Assembly: GCA_036971615.1 (NCBI GenBank)
Contig: JAYKKR010000002.1
Coordinates: 1,178,001-1,242,000 of the forward strand
Origin: Amyloporia xantha
Taxonomy: Eukaryota; Basidiomycota; Agaricomycetes; Polyporales; Adustoporiaceae
Reading direction: 5' to 3'
Length of the DNA: 64,000 bases
The notes below the pieces were generated by a model that saw only the letters and a program-made list of their open reading frames with translations, was not told the DNA's origin and did not search any database. The position numbers and the translations under genes are program-made. Positions 23,641 through 36,149 of the stretch are shown piece after piece. How positions within the stretch are numbered: the stretch's first letter is position 1; each line of letters begins with the position of its first letter.

Positions 23641-25740
23641 TTACAACCCGATAGCACTTAGTAGCTTTGCAAAGTTCGGCGTCCCAAGCCCCGTGATCTA
23701 ACAGTCAACTGTATCAGTCAGATACCGAGGTGAAGCACGAGAGAACCACGCACGGGATCCCAACCAGGGGCGGTATAGAAGCCGGTGGTATAGTTGGAGC
23801 AGGCGAGATTGTTACCGGACGTAATGTCCGTCAGAGCCGAGGCACCCTTTGAGTACAAAAACGGATTGAGGAATCCAAGCGTCGGCCTTCCCACTGAGAG
23901 AAGCCGATCGTTCAGCAGCGCAATGACACTCGCGAAGGTCGGCGATGCACAGCTAGTGCCGCTGACCTCCACCACCTCACCACCATAAACAACATCGAAG
24001 TTGACACCGTAAGCCGAGACGTCGGGGTATCCACGCCCCGAGGCGTTGTACAGTCCAGTGTTGTTGCTGCCGAGGTAGCCAAGGTAGGTGGAGACAGCGG
24101 ACTCCTGGTAGGAAGGCCGACTCCAGTAGTTGGAGAATCCTCCACCGGAGAAATTCACGGCGACCTGGGTCGGGAGCGATACTGTTGCGCCAACAGAAGT
24201 CACACTACAGATTAGTCAGCAACACACATAGACTGGCGGATGGGAATGTGGCTGACTAGGGACAGGCCGCAGGGAATACGGGCAGGAAAGTAGTACATTC
24301 TGGGTCATCATGACCGCCAGAGACACCGCCGTCTCCAGAAGCATATACGACGGACACCCCGCGTGCTCCCAGCGCAGCATACGCATTGCAGAGCTTGCTA
24401 TGAGACAATCAATCCAGATAAGTTGCCATCTTAGAAAACAAGTGCGCACTAAGCAAAGTTCTCCGATACCGTGTCCTCATTTTCGCCATAACTTGTAGAC
24501 ATCACTTGAGGGGGCAATGTCTCGTTCAACAAAGTGAGCGCAGTATCCAAGAGTCCGTCGAGGAAGTCACCGCCGACAGAGATGAAAGTGATTGGGACAT
24601 CCGTCGCAAGGCCAACGGCGTATTGAACGTCCAGGCTCTACAATGGAAGGCCATAGTCAATGTTTAGACCTTATTTATCGGAAAACGTGCGGCATACAGC
24701 TTCCACTCCAACCTCGGATTCATTCTGAGGATTGATGCCTCCGTCAATGGACTGATAGACCCATGTTGTCAGAGGGTTCATGTCAGGCCGGTACTGTTTC
24801 AAGAAGGACTGTCAAGATCGCCGTGAGCGTTGGAAAGCATCTGACAAGGTTACAAGACTCACGAAGAGATCCGCTCGAGTCGCCCATTGTTCTATGTATT
24901 CGGTGACAGCCAAGCCGTTCCAAGGAACTGATGCTGGTGTTGAGGGAACGTCATAGAGGTATAGCAGGCAGTCAGGAGTGACGGCCGGGTCAAATCCTTC
25001 CGGACAAGGCGAGGAAGCACGCGCGACCTTGGTGGAGCGCTCAGAGGGAGATCGGCTTACTGTGAGAGGAACCTTCGCATAAGGATCTGGGAAGCTGGGG
25101 CGATAGATCAGTATCGTAACGAGTACAAGTCACAGCCAACAAGCACGTACGAAACAGTAGGATGGACTACCTCAAGGTGTTCCACCAGGTCCGCAGGCAC
25201 TGAGTAGGTCAACGTTCGGATGGTCTGCTTTCCAGTACTCGGATGGGTGAATACGGAGTAGTTGGCATCAAGCAAAGCATTGGCTTTGCTGACAGGAACT
25301 TCCACCGCAAGCCAGTCACCAGCAGAAGAGATAGCATTCGCTGTAAGACCATTCTCGTTGAGCCAAGCGTTCACCGCTGCGGAGCTCGCGGACGTTGGTG
25401 CCAAGTAAGTGTCAACCTAACGATCGAGAAATACACACCGATCAGCTCAAATCAATTAAAAGGAAAACTTAAGATCGACCTCGGCTTGGGTGAGATGTTG
25501 CCCGTAGTTGGCGCTGGATGGATCGCTGACATCATAAAGGGCTGTCACCAGACCGTCGACATTATTCTCGGTCAACCCTATGCGAAGCTTGAGCATCGTG
25601 TCCGGCGAGGCCGGCCCCGACAGCTCATAGCCATTCGGGATAGTTTCCCTCGCCTCGTAAACTTGCAGACTACGGGCCAACGGCTTACTGAGTGTGAGCG
25701 ATGAAAAGAGAGCGAGGACGAGAATCTGAGAAAGGACCAT
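23641..25740 (-). CDS. Sedolisin (S53) serine-carboxyl peptidase, tripeptidyl-peptidase-like, secreted
   Basis: ATG 25740 gives a signal peptide (VLSQILVLALFSSLTLS). The pro-kumamolisin propeptide follows (YEARETIPNGYELSGPASPD, LYDVSDPSSANYGQHLTQAEVD). The catalytic domain has WVYQSIDGGINPQNESE followed by GVEALDVQYAVGLA with the Glu-x3-Asp pair, then VVYASGDGGVSGG (oxyanion Asp) and SGTSCASPTFASVIALLNDR with the catalytic serine. The C-terminal calcium-binding end includes DITSGNN and TAPGWDPVTGLGTPNF. Stop TAA at 23641. Around nine exons, about 580 residues, normal for the family. The enzyme works at acid pH outside the cell, clipping tripeptides from protein N-termini. No catalytic residue appears lost. 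Confidence 0.92.
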
Positions 25741-26570
25741 CTTGACGCGTCCGCAAGGTTCCCGGGGACAGTGCACCTCAACGAGTCTGACCACGACGGC
25801 GCGTATTATATGGGCGGGTTCGGAAGAACGCTCGAAGGAGACCCCGCGACGCCGGTGAGAACAAGCCAAGATCAGGGCTGAGTCGAATTCCGTTCGATGA
25901 GGCCTAAGTTTAGTCGGTGCATGTGGTGCATAGAGGCATCAGCACAGGGCACAGGTCTGGTAGGGATAAGCGATAAGCAATTGCCACGCAGACGAATCCG
26001 ATCCTTGCGAGGTCGATGGAAGCACTCACTGCCGTCACTGTGTCCCATTTTTAGTGGCAATCCGCTTCTTACTGTCAATAAGATCAAGATATTATTGATG
26101 GGCGCGGGGGACGTTGCATCTGCACTGCATTCCACTTGACAGTAACCCTCCAGTCATTGGACAAAGCGTGCAGAATGAAGGTAGCATATGGCATCAGCTA
26201 GCTGCTCGAATGAGTCAACTCAAGGGACCTTTGTGGACAAGCCTCTAGCCGATACAGATGATGCGATATTCAGCCGCAGGATCTGCTGAGAAATCAGGAG
26301 ATAGGCTCCGGTGGGTGGACCGTTGGGGCAGACTGATCTGAATGTTTTGAACAAGCAGAATGTGGTCCATACACAGGGTGTACGCTGCACAGAGAACAGA
26401 CATCTGCGGTGGAATGGATGGCGGAAGGAGGCATATACGATTGTTATTCGGTGGCTCAGGCGCTCAAGTGACAGCACGAGTCGAACTGAGTCGAAACGCG
26501 ACGTGACGCGTTGTGACAAGACGCGATCTGTCGTGACTCTGCCATCACGCGTCTGCTGCAGAAATTCACC
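25741..26570. promoter_or_regulatory. Divergent promoter region between sedolisin and SEN34
   Basis: 830 bp between two divergently transcribed genes. Close to the SEN34 start there is a cluster of GACGCG/ACGCG and GTGAC elements (about 26489-26530). No exon is seen. Binding factors are not known. Confidence 0.4.
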
Positions 26571-27763
26571 ATGAGCTCAGAGGCAAACGCAGCCCGCAAA
26601 ATTCCTTTGCGGGTCTCCAACCAGAAGGCGTATGTTTGGGACATTGATGGTAAGCTTCTCCCAAGTCAGCTTAAATACTGTGCTGAACAATGCCTCGTCT
26701 GTGAAGAACAGACATCGCTGCGCTCCGAGCCCAGCACCATGTCTGTGCTGTCCTGACAGGAACTTTGCCTCATCTATCGCAGCAAAATGTCTTCCTAGGC
26801 ATCCCGCTGCTCCTCATGCCTGAGGAAGTTGTCCTTCTTGTCGAAAAGCGTCTGTCCTTCTGCATCTCCTCCGCCCGACGGGCTTGCTGATATAAATACA
26901 CTGATTTTATCCCCAATAGAGCTCGCCGTACTGATCGACGACCCTCATGCACATCGCAGACCTTCCATAGACCAACTGAAGCACTGGAACGCTGATCGGG
27001 CAGCAGCAGCTAAGGCCCAGATAGCTGTGGCCGAAGCAAAGGGCGCCGCAGAGAAAGAGGGCAAGCAGGTCATGACGGAGGACGCACTTCGTAAACGGAA
27101 GGAGCGAGAAGAGAAAAGGGCTGTGGCTGCGCGAGCAAAGGCTATCGCAGAAGGTCTCGATGTGGGTGTAACCGATGCACTTGTGCCGGGAGCACCAAAT
27201 TCTGCATTGGTGCCCCCACCGTCTGCAGAAGACGATCGTCCATCCACCCCGAGCGTCTCCATTCAAGGTCAAACCCCGGCGTACACGATCACACTCCCTG
27301 CCAGCTCGAGCTCTCTGTCATGGTACCATCCCGAGGAATCCGCGTATGAGACGATTGAGGAGGCGCGTGCCGCGGGGGTGTGGACGTATCCCGCGGACCT
27401 GCACGAGCGCGCGAAGTGCGGAGTGTTTAGGGACTTATGGGGAAAAGGCAACTTCATGGGCGGCGGGATCAAGTTTGGAGGGGACTTTTTAGTGTATCCT
27501 GGTACGTCCCGTGTTTTCGCTGTTATGTATGCGGGTGTCGTCGGTGCTCATGTTGCGTTTAAACGACAGGTGACCCTCTGCGATACCACTCACACTTCGT
27601 GGCGACGGTCATTGACTCCCCGATCTCGACGCTGAAACCGATGGAGGTGGTTGCCCATGGCCGGCTAGGGACTGCGACCAAAAAGGCACACCTGTTATGC
27701 GGATGGGATGATGAGAAGCAGGAAGTATCATATTTCTCCATTGAGTGGGCAGGCTTTGGCTAG
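26571..27763 (+). CDS. SEN34: tRNA-splicing endonuclease subunit Sen34
   Basis: Exon 1 from ATG 26571 (SSEANAARKIPLRVSNQKAY to WDID). Exon 2 reads DIAALRAQHHVCAVLTGTLP, then LLLMPEEVVLLVEK. Exon 3 starts QLAVLIDDPHAHRRP and contains a charged coiled region of R/K/E. The last exons hold the nuclease fold: FRDLWGKGNFMGGGIKFGGD, FLVYPGDPLRYHSHF with the catalytic tyrosine and histidine, and GRLGTATKKAHLL with the catalytic lysine. Stop TAG 27761-27763. Sen34 is one of the two catalytic subunits of the four-subunit endonuclease and cuts the 3' splice site of pre-tRNAs. The frame across the introns (AAGC|AGCTC and CCTG|GTGAC junctions) is intact. Confidence 0.92.
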
Positions 27764-27909
27764 TGTTCATCATCCTGATTTGAGCGTAGCATGTACTGGT
27801 ATTACGAGTAGTGTCCCGGAGATAATCTGTGATATACTGTACAGTGAGATGTGTATCGGCAAGGGAGCAATGTGTACTTCAGACGATATAATCAGCCATC
27901 TGTGAATAA

Positions 27910-29799
27910 TCAGTCGTGCTTCCCCCTGGTATAACTGCTGCTCTGGCTGCCCCGTGCCCCGACCCTCATCCTCGACATTGCTGATCCCGGCGGAGATCTG
28001 AACCCTCCAGCCCCGATCATACTCAGGTCAAACCCTTCCCCTTCCTCCACACTTTCGACAGAATTGCTTCGCACTCTCCTATGCCTCGATCCTGCGCCGC
28101 CGCGCTCACTGACTGGTCCACCGTTCCCGCCCCTCCCTCCACCAAGGCTCAGGAAGCGGACGACCCAGTCGTTAAGCCAGAGCACTAGCGCGAAGACAGG
28201 TATGCGGATGGGGATAAGCGGATGTGGATGGCGAATCTCGTCAGCTGAGTCTGACGAACAAGCGGAGTAAGGAGTGGGGGAGGAGGGGAGGGGGTTGTAA
28301 GGGTCGAGAGGGATCGGTCGGGCATGCATTGCCATTATAATATACTAGGTCATGAGGAACGTTGTAGGAAATACACATAACACGGATGATAGGAAAAGGA
28401 CGTACGGCGGGGAAGACGAGCGCGAAGAGAGCAGCATTGGCGAGGCTGCTGCCCCACATACAAAGAGCAGTAGATGGCAGGCCTACGGGCAGTCAGGATG
28501 CATAAGGCAGTCACGAATGGCAGGTACCGCACCGAACGCGAAATAGTACGCCCAGCGCTCCTCAAGATGCCGAACACGCCGTGCGAACGATAGCCCACGG
28601 GCTATCCACACGTGTCTAGAGAATGGTCAGTCTCGAGTTGTTCGTGCAATATACAGGGGCACAGAAATGGACGTGCCGGTACTCACTCAAAACAGTAGTA
28701 TCTACTCGCCATATCATCAGCGCCCGCTCGACCTAAAAAGTAGTGACAAAAACACCCACTCACGCATCGACCCAGCACATGAATACGAACCCTGCCGGCG
28801 AACCCACCACAGGGACCCTTGCAAGCACTAGCGAGACGATCAAGGAAGTGACCACCATGAGTCCGCCATAGGCCGAGGTGGCGAGGGCGGTGAGAAACCC
28901 GGTGTAGGTCGCAGGCGGGACAGCGCCCGTACGGGGCCCGTGTTGGAGGGCGAAGGTTCGTTTGGCGATCGTGCTACAGAAGGTGTTCTGGGGCGGAGGA
29001 TGAGCGCATGTGCGGAAGCAGATTGTGAAGTGATGAGAAAGAGAAGTCGCGGTCAGAACAAGTGGGCCCGATAGTGGCCAAGGGTGCCTAACTCAAAGAA
29101 CTTAAGAACCGAAGCATCCTAAAATTCCTATCCAACAGGCGGAGTCTGATTTAGGGGGGTGACAATGGCAGGGCAGTCAGGAAGCCTCAGAATGAGCACC
29201 TGGGTGACAGCGCATAATCTCCGCACCCACTTCCATTCAATACCTTACATCCACTCCGCAACACAAAGAAGAACGGCTATACGAAGAAGCGCACTACACG
29301 AACTGTAAAAGACGCGCACTCACATTCAGGTAAAGCGAGACGCCGACGACGGGGAGAAGCCAGAAGGCCTGGTATGCCCATCCAACGTTGCGACGGAGCC
29401 AATGGCGTTCTCCGAGGGGCAGAAGGAGGAGGTCAAAGGCGTAGATGGACGTGAGGGCGAGGATGTTGAGCAGAAGGGACTTGAAGACGTTCGCGCGAAT
29501 CTCGGGATCGCTGTGGGCACGATCGACGTGAGATCGTGACCATGCGTCGAGATGGTGCCGCCATAAATAAGAACAGAAACATACGTTACAACGAGGCGAA
29601 CGACAATGTCCCATCGAAAAGCATCTAAGAGCCCGCGTCCGGCGCAAGAGACTTGAATGCGAAGAGTGTCTTGGAGTGAAACGAAGACGGGATAGGATGC
29701 ACGCGAGTGGGTCGGAATGTAGCCGTAGTTGTAATTGGACGCTGGCCGTGGTTGAGGGACACGCGGAGGCGGGCCAGTCCTGCTAAACTGCCTTGACAT
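27910..29799 (-). CDS. EI24-domain multi-pass membrane protein
   Basis: Start ATG 29799 (SRQFSRTGPPPRVPQPRPAS; an ATG at 29847 would add 16 residues). Then QDTLRIQVSCAGRGLLDAFR, a membrane segment VVRLVVTYVSVLIYGG, SLLLNILALTSIYAFDLLLLP, AFWLLPVVGVSLYLN, STIAKRTFALQHG, FVFMCWVDAYYCFE, IARGLSFARRVRHLEERWAY, CMWGSSLANAALFALVFPA and FALVLWLNDWVVRFL. These blocks follow the order of fungal EI24/Etp-induced 2.4-type proteins. The tail is Gly/Ser/Arg-rich, with TGA at 27910-27912. In animals EI24 is an ER protein linked to autophagy; role here is inferred from family only. At least six exons. Confidence 0.85.
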
Positions 29800-30955
29800 C
29801 GTCGAGATCGACGACAAAGCGGTCACCGACGATGATGGCGGGATCACCGACTGGTGGACTGGTCACTGTACCGGCGGTACGCGCGACGGATGGCTCGTCA
29901 CACGTGACGAGACGTGTTTCCGTCACACCTTGGCAGACTCGTCGACATCCTCAACTTTTGTCCGTCGCCTGCACCCTTTCCAGTGCTGCCTGCTGCCTGC
30001 TGCCCATCCATCCAATCCGCCCTTGTTCTCATGGAAGAAGACTGCTTCGCCTCGAAAGAGTCGTGTCTCACTCGCACTTTTTCTGTCCTCGATAGCTTTC
30101 GATTCTGGGCTGTTATCTACGTCATGGACTCACACTCACAGCGTCAAGACCATTTTGTCTAGCTTGCGTGCTACGCTGTATCTCCGCTGAAGACTTCCTC
30201 ATCTCAGGATTGACACCTTCGTCCAGCTTCATATCAGACGGTGGAAGCACTCGATTGCATTGCACGTCAGATAGAACACAGCTCATCTACGAAGAGAACA
30301 TGCGCTGGGACATCCGTGAATGTAGTCGCCCCTGACGCATTGTCTATTGTCGCCAGGAACGTAATGCGATGCTCACGGTGAGACATCCTGGTAGCGTTCG
30401 AGTTCCTGCACTGGATGCGGCCGCACACATGGCCTCTCGGCTAGTGGAGGCTGGCCTGTATTTGGGCGAGAACGGTTCTCATGACCGGAGTCGCGAGGGT
30501 GTGCACCGTACGGTTTCAGAAGGATGGCTGATGGACGGCGCGAAACTGCTATTCTGAGCGGCTGGAAGAGGATAGAACGGCCTGGGTGTGTCTATTCGAT
30601 ATCTACGCTCTCTCTGCACTGCCAACACTGCCCTCTTACGCCAACATGGTGCTCTGCATGGTCCGAGAGGTGGCCGCCGCTGGGCGAGGAGTGGTTCAGA
30701 TGCGATGCCGTTGGACGAGGAGGTCATCCGAGGGATGGGTCAGCCGGGACGAGGCATCTGGCCGAGTGTGGAGTCGGCCAGTGGCATACTGTGACGTGAG
30801 CGTGACATAATCTCGTTCCTGCTTGCCTCGAAAGCCAAAGACGCGCTGCCTTCCCTTCGATCCCCTTTCTGGTCTCAATAATCAAGCCCCGCGGTGCAGC
30901 CCCTTATAACGTCCACCGCTCGCGTCCCCGCCGCTTTTCTCCTCACCTCTCTACC
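29800..30955. promoter_or_regulatory. Divergent intergenic region upstream of trehalose phosphorylase
   Basis: 1.16 kb between divergent genes with no supported exon. The last 100 bases before ATG 30956 are pyrimidine-rich with a TATAA at 30905-30909 in CCCTTATAACG, a plausible core promoter. Confidence 0.4.
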
Positions 30956-33898
30956 ATGGCTCCTCCTCACGAATTCGAATCCAAGTCCTCCGACGTTGCA
31001 AGGCGCAGGCTCTCCAGCTTTGCAGGCCGCGACAAGCCCAATGTCCCCGGCTACACTAGTCTCACCGTGAGTAACCTGGCGTCCATGCGCAAATCTCTGC
31101 GGCTCATTCGCTTCGCCGACCCGTAGCCCATGTGGGCCGGCATAGCGGGCGCTGTCATCAATAATAATACCTCGTTCGAGGTTGCAATGTCCATCCACGA
31201 CTCTGTCTACTGCACCGACTTTGCTTCGTCGGTGGTGCCTTACGACCCTAACGATCCCGAGAAGCAGGCCGCCGCCATCGAAAAGCATGTTTTGGATACC
31301 TTCCGCAAGTTCTCCACCGAGCATTTGTGCAAGTTCCTCGGCGCCGGTGTCACCCTCAGCCTGCTCAGAGAGGTATGTACGCTCCGGTGTCGTCTCCGTT
31401 GCTCCATACTCAGGCTCGGTCGCTAGGCGCCCAACCTCTGTACCCGCCTTTGGCTTGACTTGGATATTGTCCCCATCGTCTTCAACATCAAGCCCTACCA
31501 CACCGACTCTATCACCCGCCCCAACGTGAAGCACCGTATCTCATCTACTACCGGATCATACGTGCCCTCTGGCGCCGATACGCCGACCGTCTATTATGAC
31601 CCTGCCCAGCTCCAGGACACTTCCAAGCTCAATAGCAACGCGCAGAATAAGCTGCCCATTCCGCGTACCGTTGATGAGCAGGCCGACTCGGCCGCCCGTA
31701 AATGTATAATGTACTTCGGCCCTGGGAACAATCCCCGTCTAAGCATCGCAGCACGCAACCAGGTCGCCGTGGATGCGGCTGGGAAGATCCACCTTATTGA
31801 TGACTTGGACGAGTACAAGAAGACCGTACACAAAGGCACATGGAATGCAGTCATCAAGCTTGCGGACGAGCTCCGCGAGAAAAAGATCAAGATTGGGTAC
31901 TTCTCGAGTACGCCTCAAGGCGGTGAGTAGTTGCTTTTGGGTGGTGCGGGGTTGCGATTCCCCGCATGTCCCAGCATCCTTCTAGTGCGGAGATTGACCG
32001 CTTCTTGTGTTCTTGTGTCTTGGTGTCGTGTGATTGGTGCCCGCGTCCGTCTTGCGCGTTTGTGCTCCCTTCCATGGACGAATTTGCATTCGGCGTGGTC
32101 CGGTGTTCTCAGGAGGAGTTGCACTCGTGAGTATTCATTCGTTCGGTCCATCGTTCGGCCATGTCAATGTGTGGGGAATCAACGCTAAGACTTGGCTTCT
32201 TCATACAGATGCGTCACGCGCTCATCCGGTTCTTCAATGCATTGGACGTAGACGCTGCATGGTAAGTCCCGACCGGTTTACGAATTGCGTCCCCCTCCTG
32301 CCTATTCCAATGTATTCCGTCCCTTTGTGCCTTTTGTCGTGCGTCGCGCCGACCCCTTGTTTCCATACCAGATTGACATTAGGATCGATATGATTGGATT
32401 TGGAATTGCTGAACCAAATTACGTATTTGTAGGTATGTTCCGAACCCTTCGCCGTCGGTTTTCAGGACTACGAAGAACAACCACAATATCCTGCAGGGCG
32501 TCGCAGACCCGAGCTTGAGGCTCACGCAAGAGCAGAAGGAGAACTTCGATCAATGGATCCTCAAGAACGGCCTTCGGTGGACTGCTGAGGGTGGTCCGCT
32601 TGCCAAGGGCGGTGTTGATATTGCCTTCATCGGTACGTGCGCTCGATTGGCCCGCTGACGTCGAATGGATGTGGGACTAACCTTGTGGTCATATGCACGC
32701 CTCAGATGATCCCCAAATGCCTGGCCTGATCCCGCTCATCAAGCGCGTCCGCCCGGACATGCCGATTATCTACCGCTCGCACATTGAGATCCGGAGTGAT
32801 CTGGTCAGTGTGCAAGGTTCTCCCCAACAGGAAGTATGGCAGTATCTGTGGAACAACATCCGGCATGCGGACTTGTTCATCAGCCATCCCGTCAACAAAT
32901 TCGTGCCGAGCGATGTGTCGCCGGAGAAGCTCACATTGCTGGGTGCTGCAACTGATTGGTGAGCAAATTACACTGCTGGACGGGAACGAGCAGATGCTGA
33001 CGGAGAATTTTAGGTTGGATGGACTGAATAAACACCTTGCGCCTTGGGATTCGCAGTTCTACATGGGCGAGTTCCGTTCCCAGTGCGTGAAGGACAAGAT
33101 GAACGAACTTGCATGGCCGGCGCGGGACTACATCGTCCAGATCGCGCGATTCGACCCGTCTAAGGGTATTCCGCACGTGATCGACTCCTACGCGCGCTTC
33201 CGCCGTATGGCGGAGGGCAAGATTTCTGGCGACGAGGTGCCGCAGTTGTTGATCTGTGGACATGGCGCGGTAGACGACCCGGATGCGAGCATCATCTACG
33301 ACCAGGTCCTATCGCTGATCAACACCAAGTACAAGCAGTATGGGCGGGATATTGTCGTCATGAGGTGTCCGCCCAGCGATCAGCGTAAGTCACACCCGGC
33401 TCTTCATCTTGTGTAGGTCATCGATAGCTGATGCGGGTAGTAGTGCTGAACGCGCTGATGGCAAACTCCAAGGTCGCATTGCAGTTGTCGACCCGCGAGG
33501 GCTTCGAAGTGAAGGTCTCGGAGGCGCTCCATACCGGCAAGCCTGTCATCGCGAGCCGCACGGGTGGTATCCCGCTGCAGATCATAGATGGTAAGAGCGG
33601 ATACATATGTGAGCCTGGCGACAATGAGGCGGTCGCGAAGCATATCTTCGACCTCGTCACGGACGACGAGCTGTATGACACCATGTCCGAGCACGCGCGC
33701 ACCCACGTCAGCGACGAAGTTGGCACAGTGGGCAACGCTGCGGCGTGGATGTACATCGCGGTGATGTATGTGAGCCGGGGTGTACGCCTGCAACCGAAGG
33801 GTGCGTGGATCAATGACTTGATGAGGGAGGAGACGGGCGAGCCGTACGGGCCTGACGAACCAAAGCTGCCCCGAGGCGATCTGCATGTGCAAGGATGA
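30956..33898 (+). CDS. Trehalose phosphorylase / trehalose synthase, GT4 family (configuration-retaining)
   Basis: Exon 1 30956-31066 (APPHEFESKSSDVARRRLSS to GYTSLT), exon 2 from 31127 (PMWAGIAGAVINNNTSFEVA). Later blocks: DSVYCTDFASSVVPYDPNDP, HLCKFLGAGVTLSLLRE, APNLCTRLWLDLDIVPIVFN, KIGYFSSTPQGG, GVALMRHALIRF, GVDIAFIDDPQMPGLIPLI, IIYRSHIEIRSDLV, ARDYIVQIARFDPSKGIPHV, LLICGHGAVDDPDA and LSTREGFEVKVSEALHTGKP, with the EX7E motif of GT4 transferases. End PRGDLHVQG, TGA 33896-33898. About 730 residues, the size of mushroom trehalose phosphorylases (EC 2.4.1.231), which reversibly convert trehalose and phosphate to glucose and alpha-glucose 1-phosphate in the cytosol. Roughly nine exons, apparently intact. 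Its last 342 bp are also at 16970-17311. Confidence 0.93.
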
Positions 33899-34705
33899 GT
33901 GGGGACATACAGAGCGCACTCAATAGGAACGAGATGGAATGTTCGGTGGCCGTATGTGGAATGGACCGGAAGATTTATGTGTATACCATGCGCTTTATCC
34001 GCGTTCTGTCTGTTATTTTTTACTACAAGTCGATATTGCTGTATAGCATTGTGGCAACGAAAATGTAGAAATATAGATATCCCTACTTATTGTTGATTGG
34101 TCTGATCGTCTTGCCGTGTGATTGTTCCTTGCGTGAGCTGTGGCGGGAACTCCGGGGAGAGCATTCGTTCTCCTGCTCTGGATTTCTCAGCCATCCTATC
34201 TGCCTCGTTCCCCTCAGGGCGTCCCGACGAGAACTGTCAATGGAATGTGTCGACAACGCGTACTGGTAGCAAGTAAAAATTGAGAATACCTCAATTTCGC
34301 TGTGAGCGTGAGCTCGTTCTATGCGCAAACCTTTGCGCAGCTCATTGACGTTTCCTGAGACTTATTTTCTGGTCTTAAGGCTCACCAGAATGACGTGGAA
34401 TATGGATGCTGGCACGATGCACTGCCGACGACTGTACCGTCGCTCTCAGGCCACGTCTCACGAGCGTCTCTTGTGGCTGCAAGTTTGCAACCCCGCGGCT
34501 CAGGCCAAAGCTCACGAAGGTATAAGTAGGGCCTCCGTTAGGTGGTCCCCCTTTAACTCATTCATTCATCCATTCGAGAGTTACGGAAACAAGACCCAAC
34601 TATCATCACCCTTGTTTGCATTGTGATTCGTTCAGTCCGACATTTCTGAAGACTCGTACAACTCTCAACACGGAACTCCATTAATCATATAAGAATACTG
34701 ATATA
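33899..34705. other. Intergenic between trehalose phosphorylase and F-box-like gene
   Basis: Non-coding, inverted match to 16142-16969. Probably contains the 3' end of the trehalose phosphorylase transcript and the promoter of the F-box-like gene; no motif singled out. Confidence 0.45.
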
Positions 34706-35895
34706 ATGGGTCAATATTGGCAATTGTGGGCGACCTGCATCTTTTATTGTATGCTTATCGCTAACCACACCCTACATGCGCTCAGGGTAAATCTCGATAA
34801 AAGGGAGACTCTTGGAGGATGGGGAAAGCTTGGAGAATTCTTGTTTTACCTGCCAGACATCGTCAAGCTCTTTGCTACCCCGTCCCCTCGCCCATCTCCC
34901 GACTCTAGATTGGTCAAGGTGCACACTGCTCTGCTTCTTCCCAACGACAGATGACTCACATTTGCCACAGAAGAGCAAGCCGTACACCCGGTCCTCCGCC
35001 ACAAAACTCGCTCTAGGCCGTCTGGACCTCGCGCCCGAACTACTGTACCTTATATTCGCGAACATCCACAGCATCCGTGATGTCATCTTTCCTCACGATG
35101 ACGAACACGCACTTGTCTTCCTTTGGGTACCAACGGCTGTACGAACTCATCTGCTCTTCTCGGTCCTGGACTGGCGATCGTGTCATCTGTCTTGGTGACT
35201 ATATGCAAGATGACGATCTCCCGGAAGGCCTGATCACGCAAGAAGAGCTGGAGGAACTGCGTCAACGTGCAGGTTCTGCAGCCTCAGGCGAGTCCGAAGC
35301 TGAAAGCAATGAAGAAGAGACTGGGTCGTTGTACGGTGTCATTGGGTGGACGTTCAAAGAAGTCTCGATCTCGGAGCACGATGGTTTCTTGCATAACTCT
35401 GAGAGGTATCTTCCATATTTTGAGTCCAATGAATACTGGCGTTTATGTTGTGAGAAGCCGCACTACGAGCTGGCATCACCCGAGACCCCATGGGCCCTAT
35501 GCAATATCTCCAAACGGGAGTATGTTCGTGGAGATGCAACCGCCGCGCTGTCGGGTACCTCCTCTTCGCATCCCTTCTTCAAGGGCGTCATCACCTTCAG
35601 CGAAATCATCATGGCTCGAATATGCTGGTCTTCTGATGACTCAACCGCGATGGTGTACGAGAAAGACATCCACCGTGGCGTGTGGGCGGGCGATCGTCTT
35701 GAAGTCACCACGCTAGATCGCCTGGCTCCTCCGTTATCCTCGGGTGAATGGAAAGATGTCACCACAGAAGTCTTGGATCAAATGATGGAGATCTGGGACA
35801 GTCAATACGATGTTCCCAAACCATGGCAGAAGGAGTCAACGGACTCGGACTCGGACTCGGACTCGGACTCGGACTCGGACTCGGACTCGGACTAG
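34706..35895 (+). pseudogene. F-box-like MGQYW-family gene, right-arm copy with 1-base frameshift
   Basis: Same exon plan as 14989-16141: 34706-34725, 34786-34918, 34971-35895. At about 35090 this copy reads TCATCTTTCCTCACGATG where the left arm has TCATCTTTCTCACGATG; the extra C shifts the frame inside the F-box-like region (IFANIHSIRDVIF), and the original frame resumes only as a separate open stretch from 35077 on. The rest (GDRVICLGDYMQDDDLPEGL, REYVRGDATAALSG, RGVWAGDRLEV) is well kept. The end carries nine GGACTC-type hexamers coding a D-S run that the left copy lacks. Either a fresh pseudogene or one assembly error. Confidence 0.72.
35841..35894 (+). repeat. GGACTC hexanucleotide repeat, nine units
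   Basis: Codes the terminal Asp-Ser run of the right-arm F-box-like protein. The equivalent place in the left arm has only about two degenerate units, so the array expanded or contracted after the duplication. Confidence 0.85.
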
Positions 35896-36149
35896 ATCGT
35901 ACCGTGAGCCTTTTTATGTGTGTGCGTCTCGCAGGGTAGGATGGTCGCCGGTGATGACGGAAGATGGGACTTGTAGCGGCGTTGCATTCTCGGAGGATGT
36001 GTGGAACGTATTACGGGCAGCTCTTTATCTAGTCGGATTCTTTTGTTTATTATCTCAATGTGAAGGGTGTATATGCATAGTCACGATCCGGAATTTTAGG
36101 AGGCCGCGCGTTAATGCCGCATCATAGCAGTATAATGAGTCGGGACATA
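35896..36149. other. 3' flank of the right-arm F-box-like gene
   Basis: Non-coding; inverted match to about 14730-14988. The last two bases (36148-36149, TA) are the left target duplication of the element at 36150. Confidence 0.5.

Noticed and set aside
30479..30810. Overlapping open frames in the trehalose phosphorylase promoter region
   Set aside because: Short, on both strands, no splice logic and no recognisable motif.
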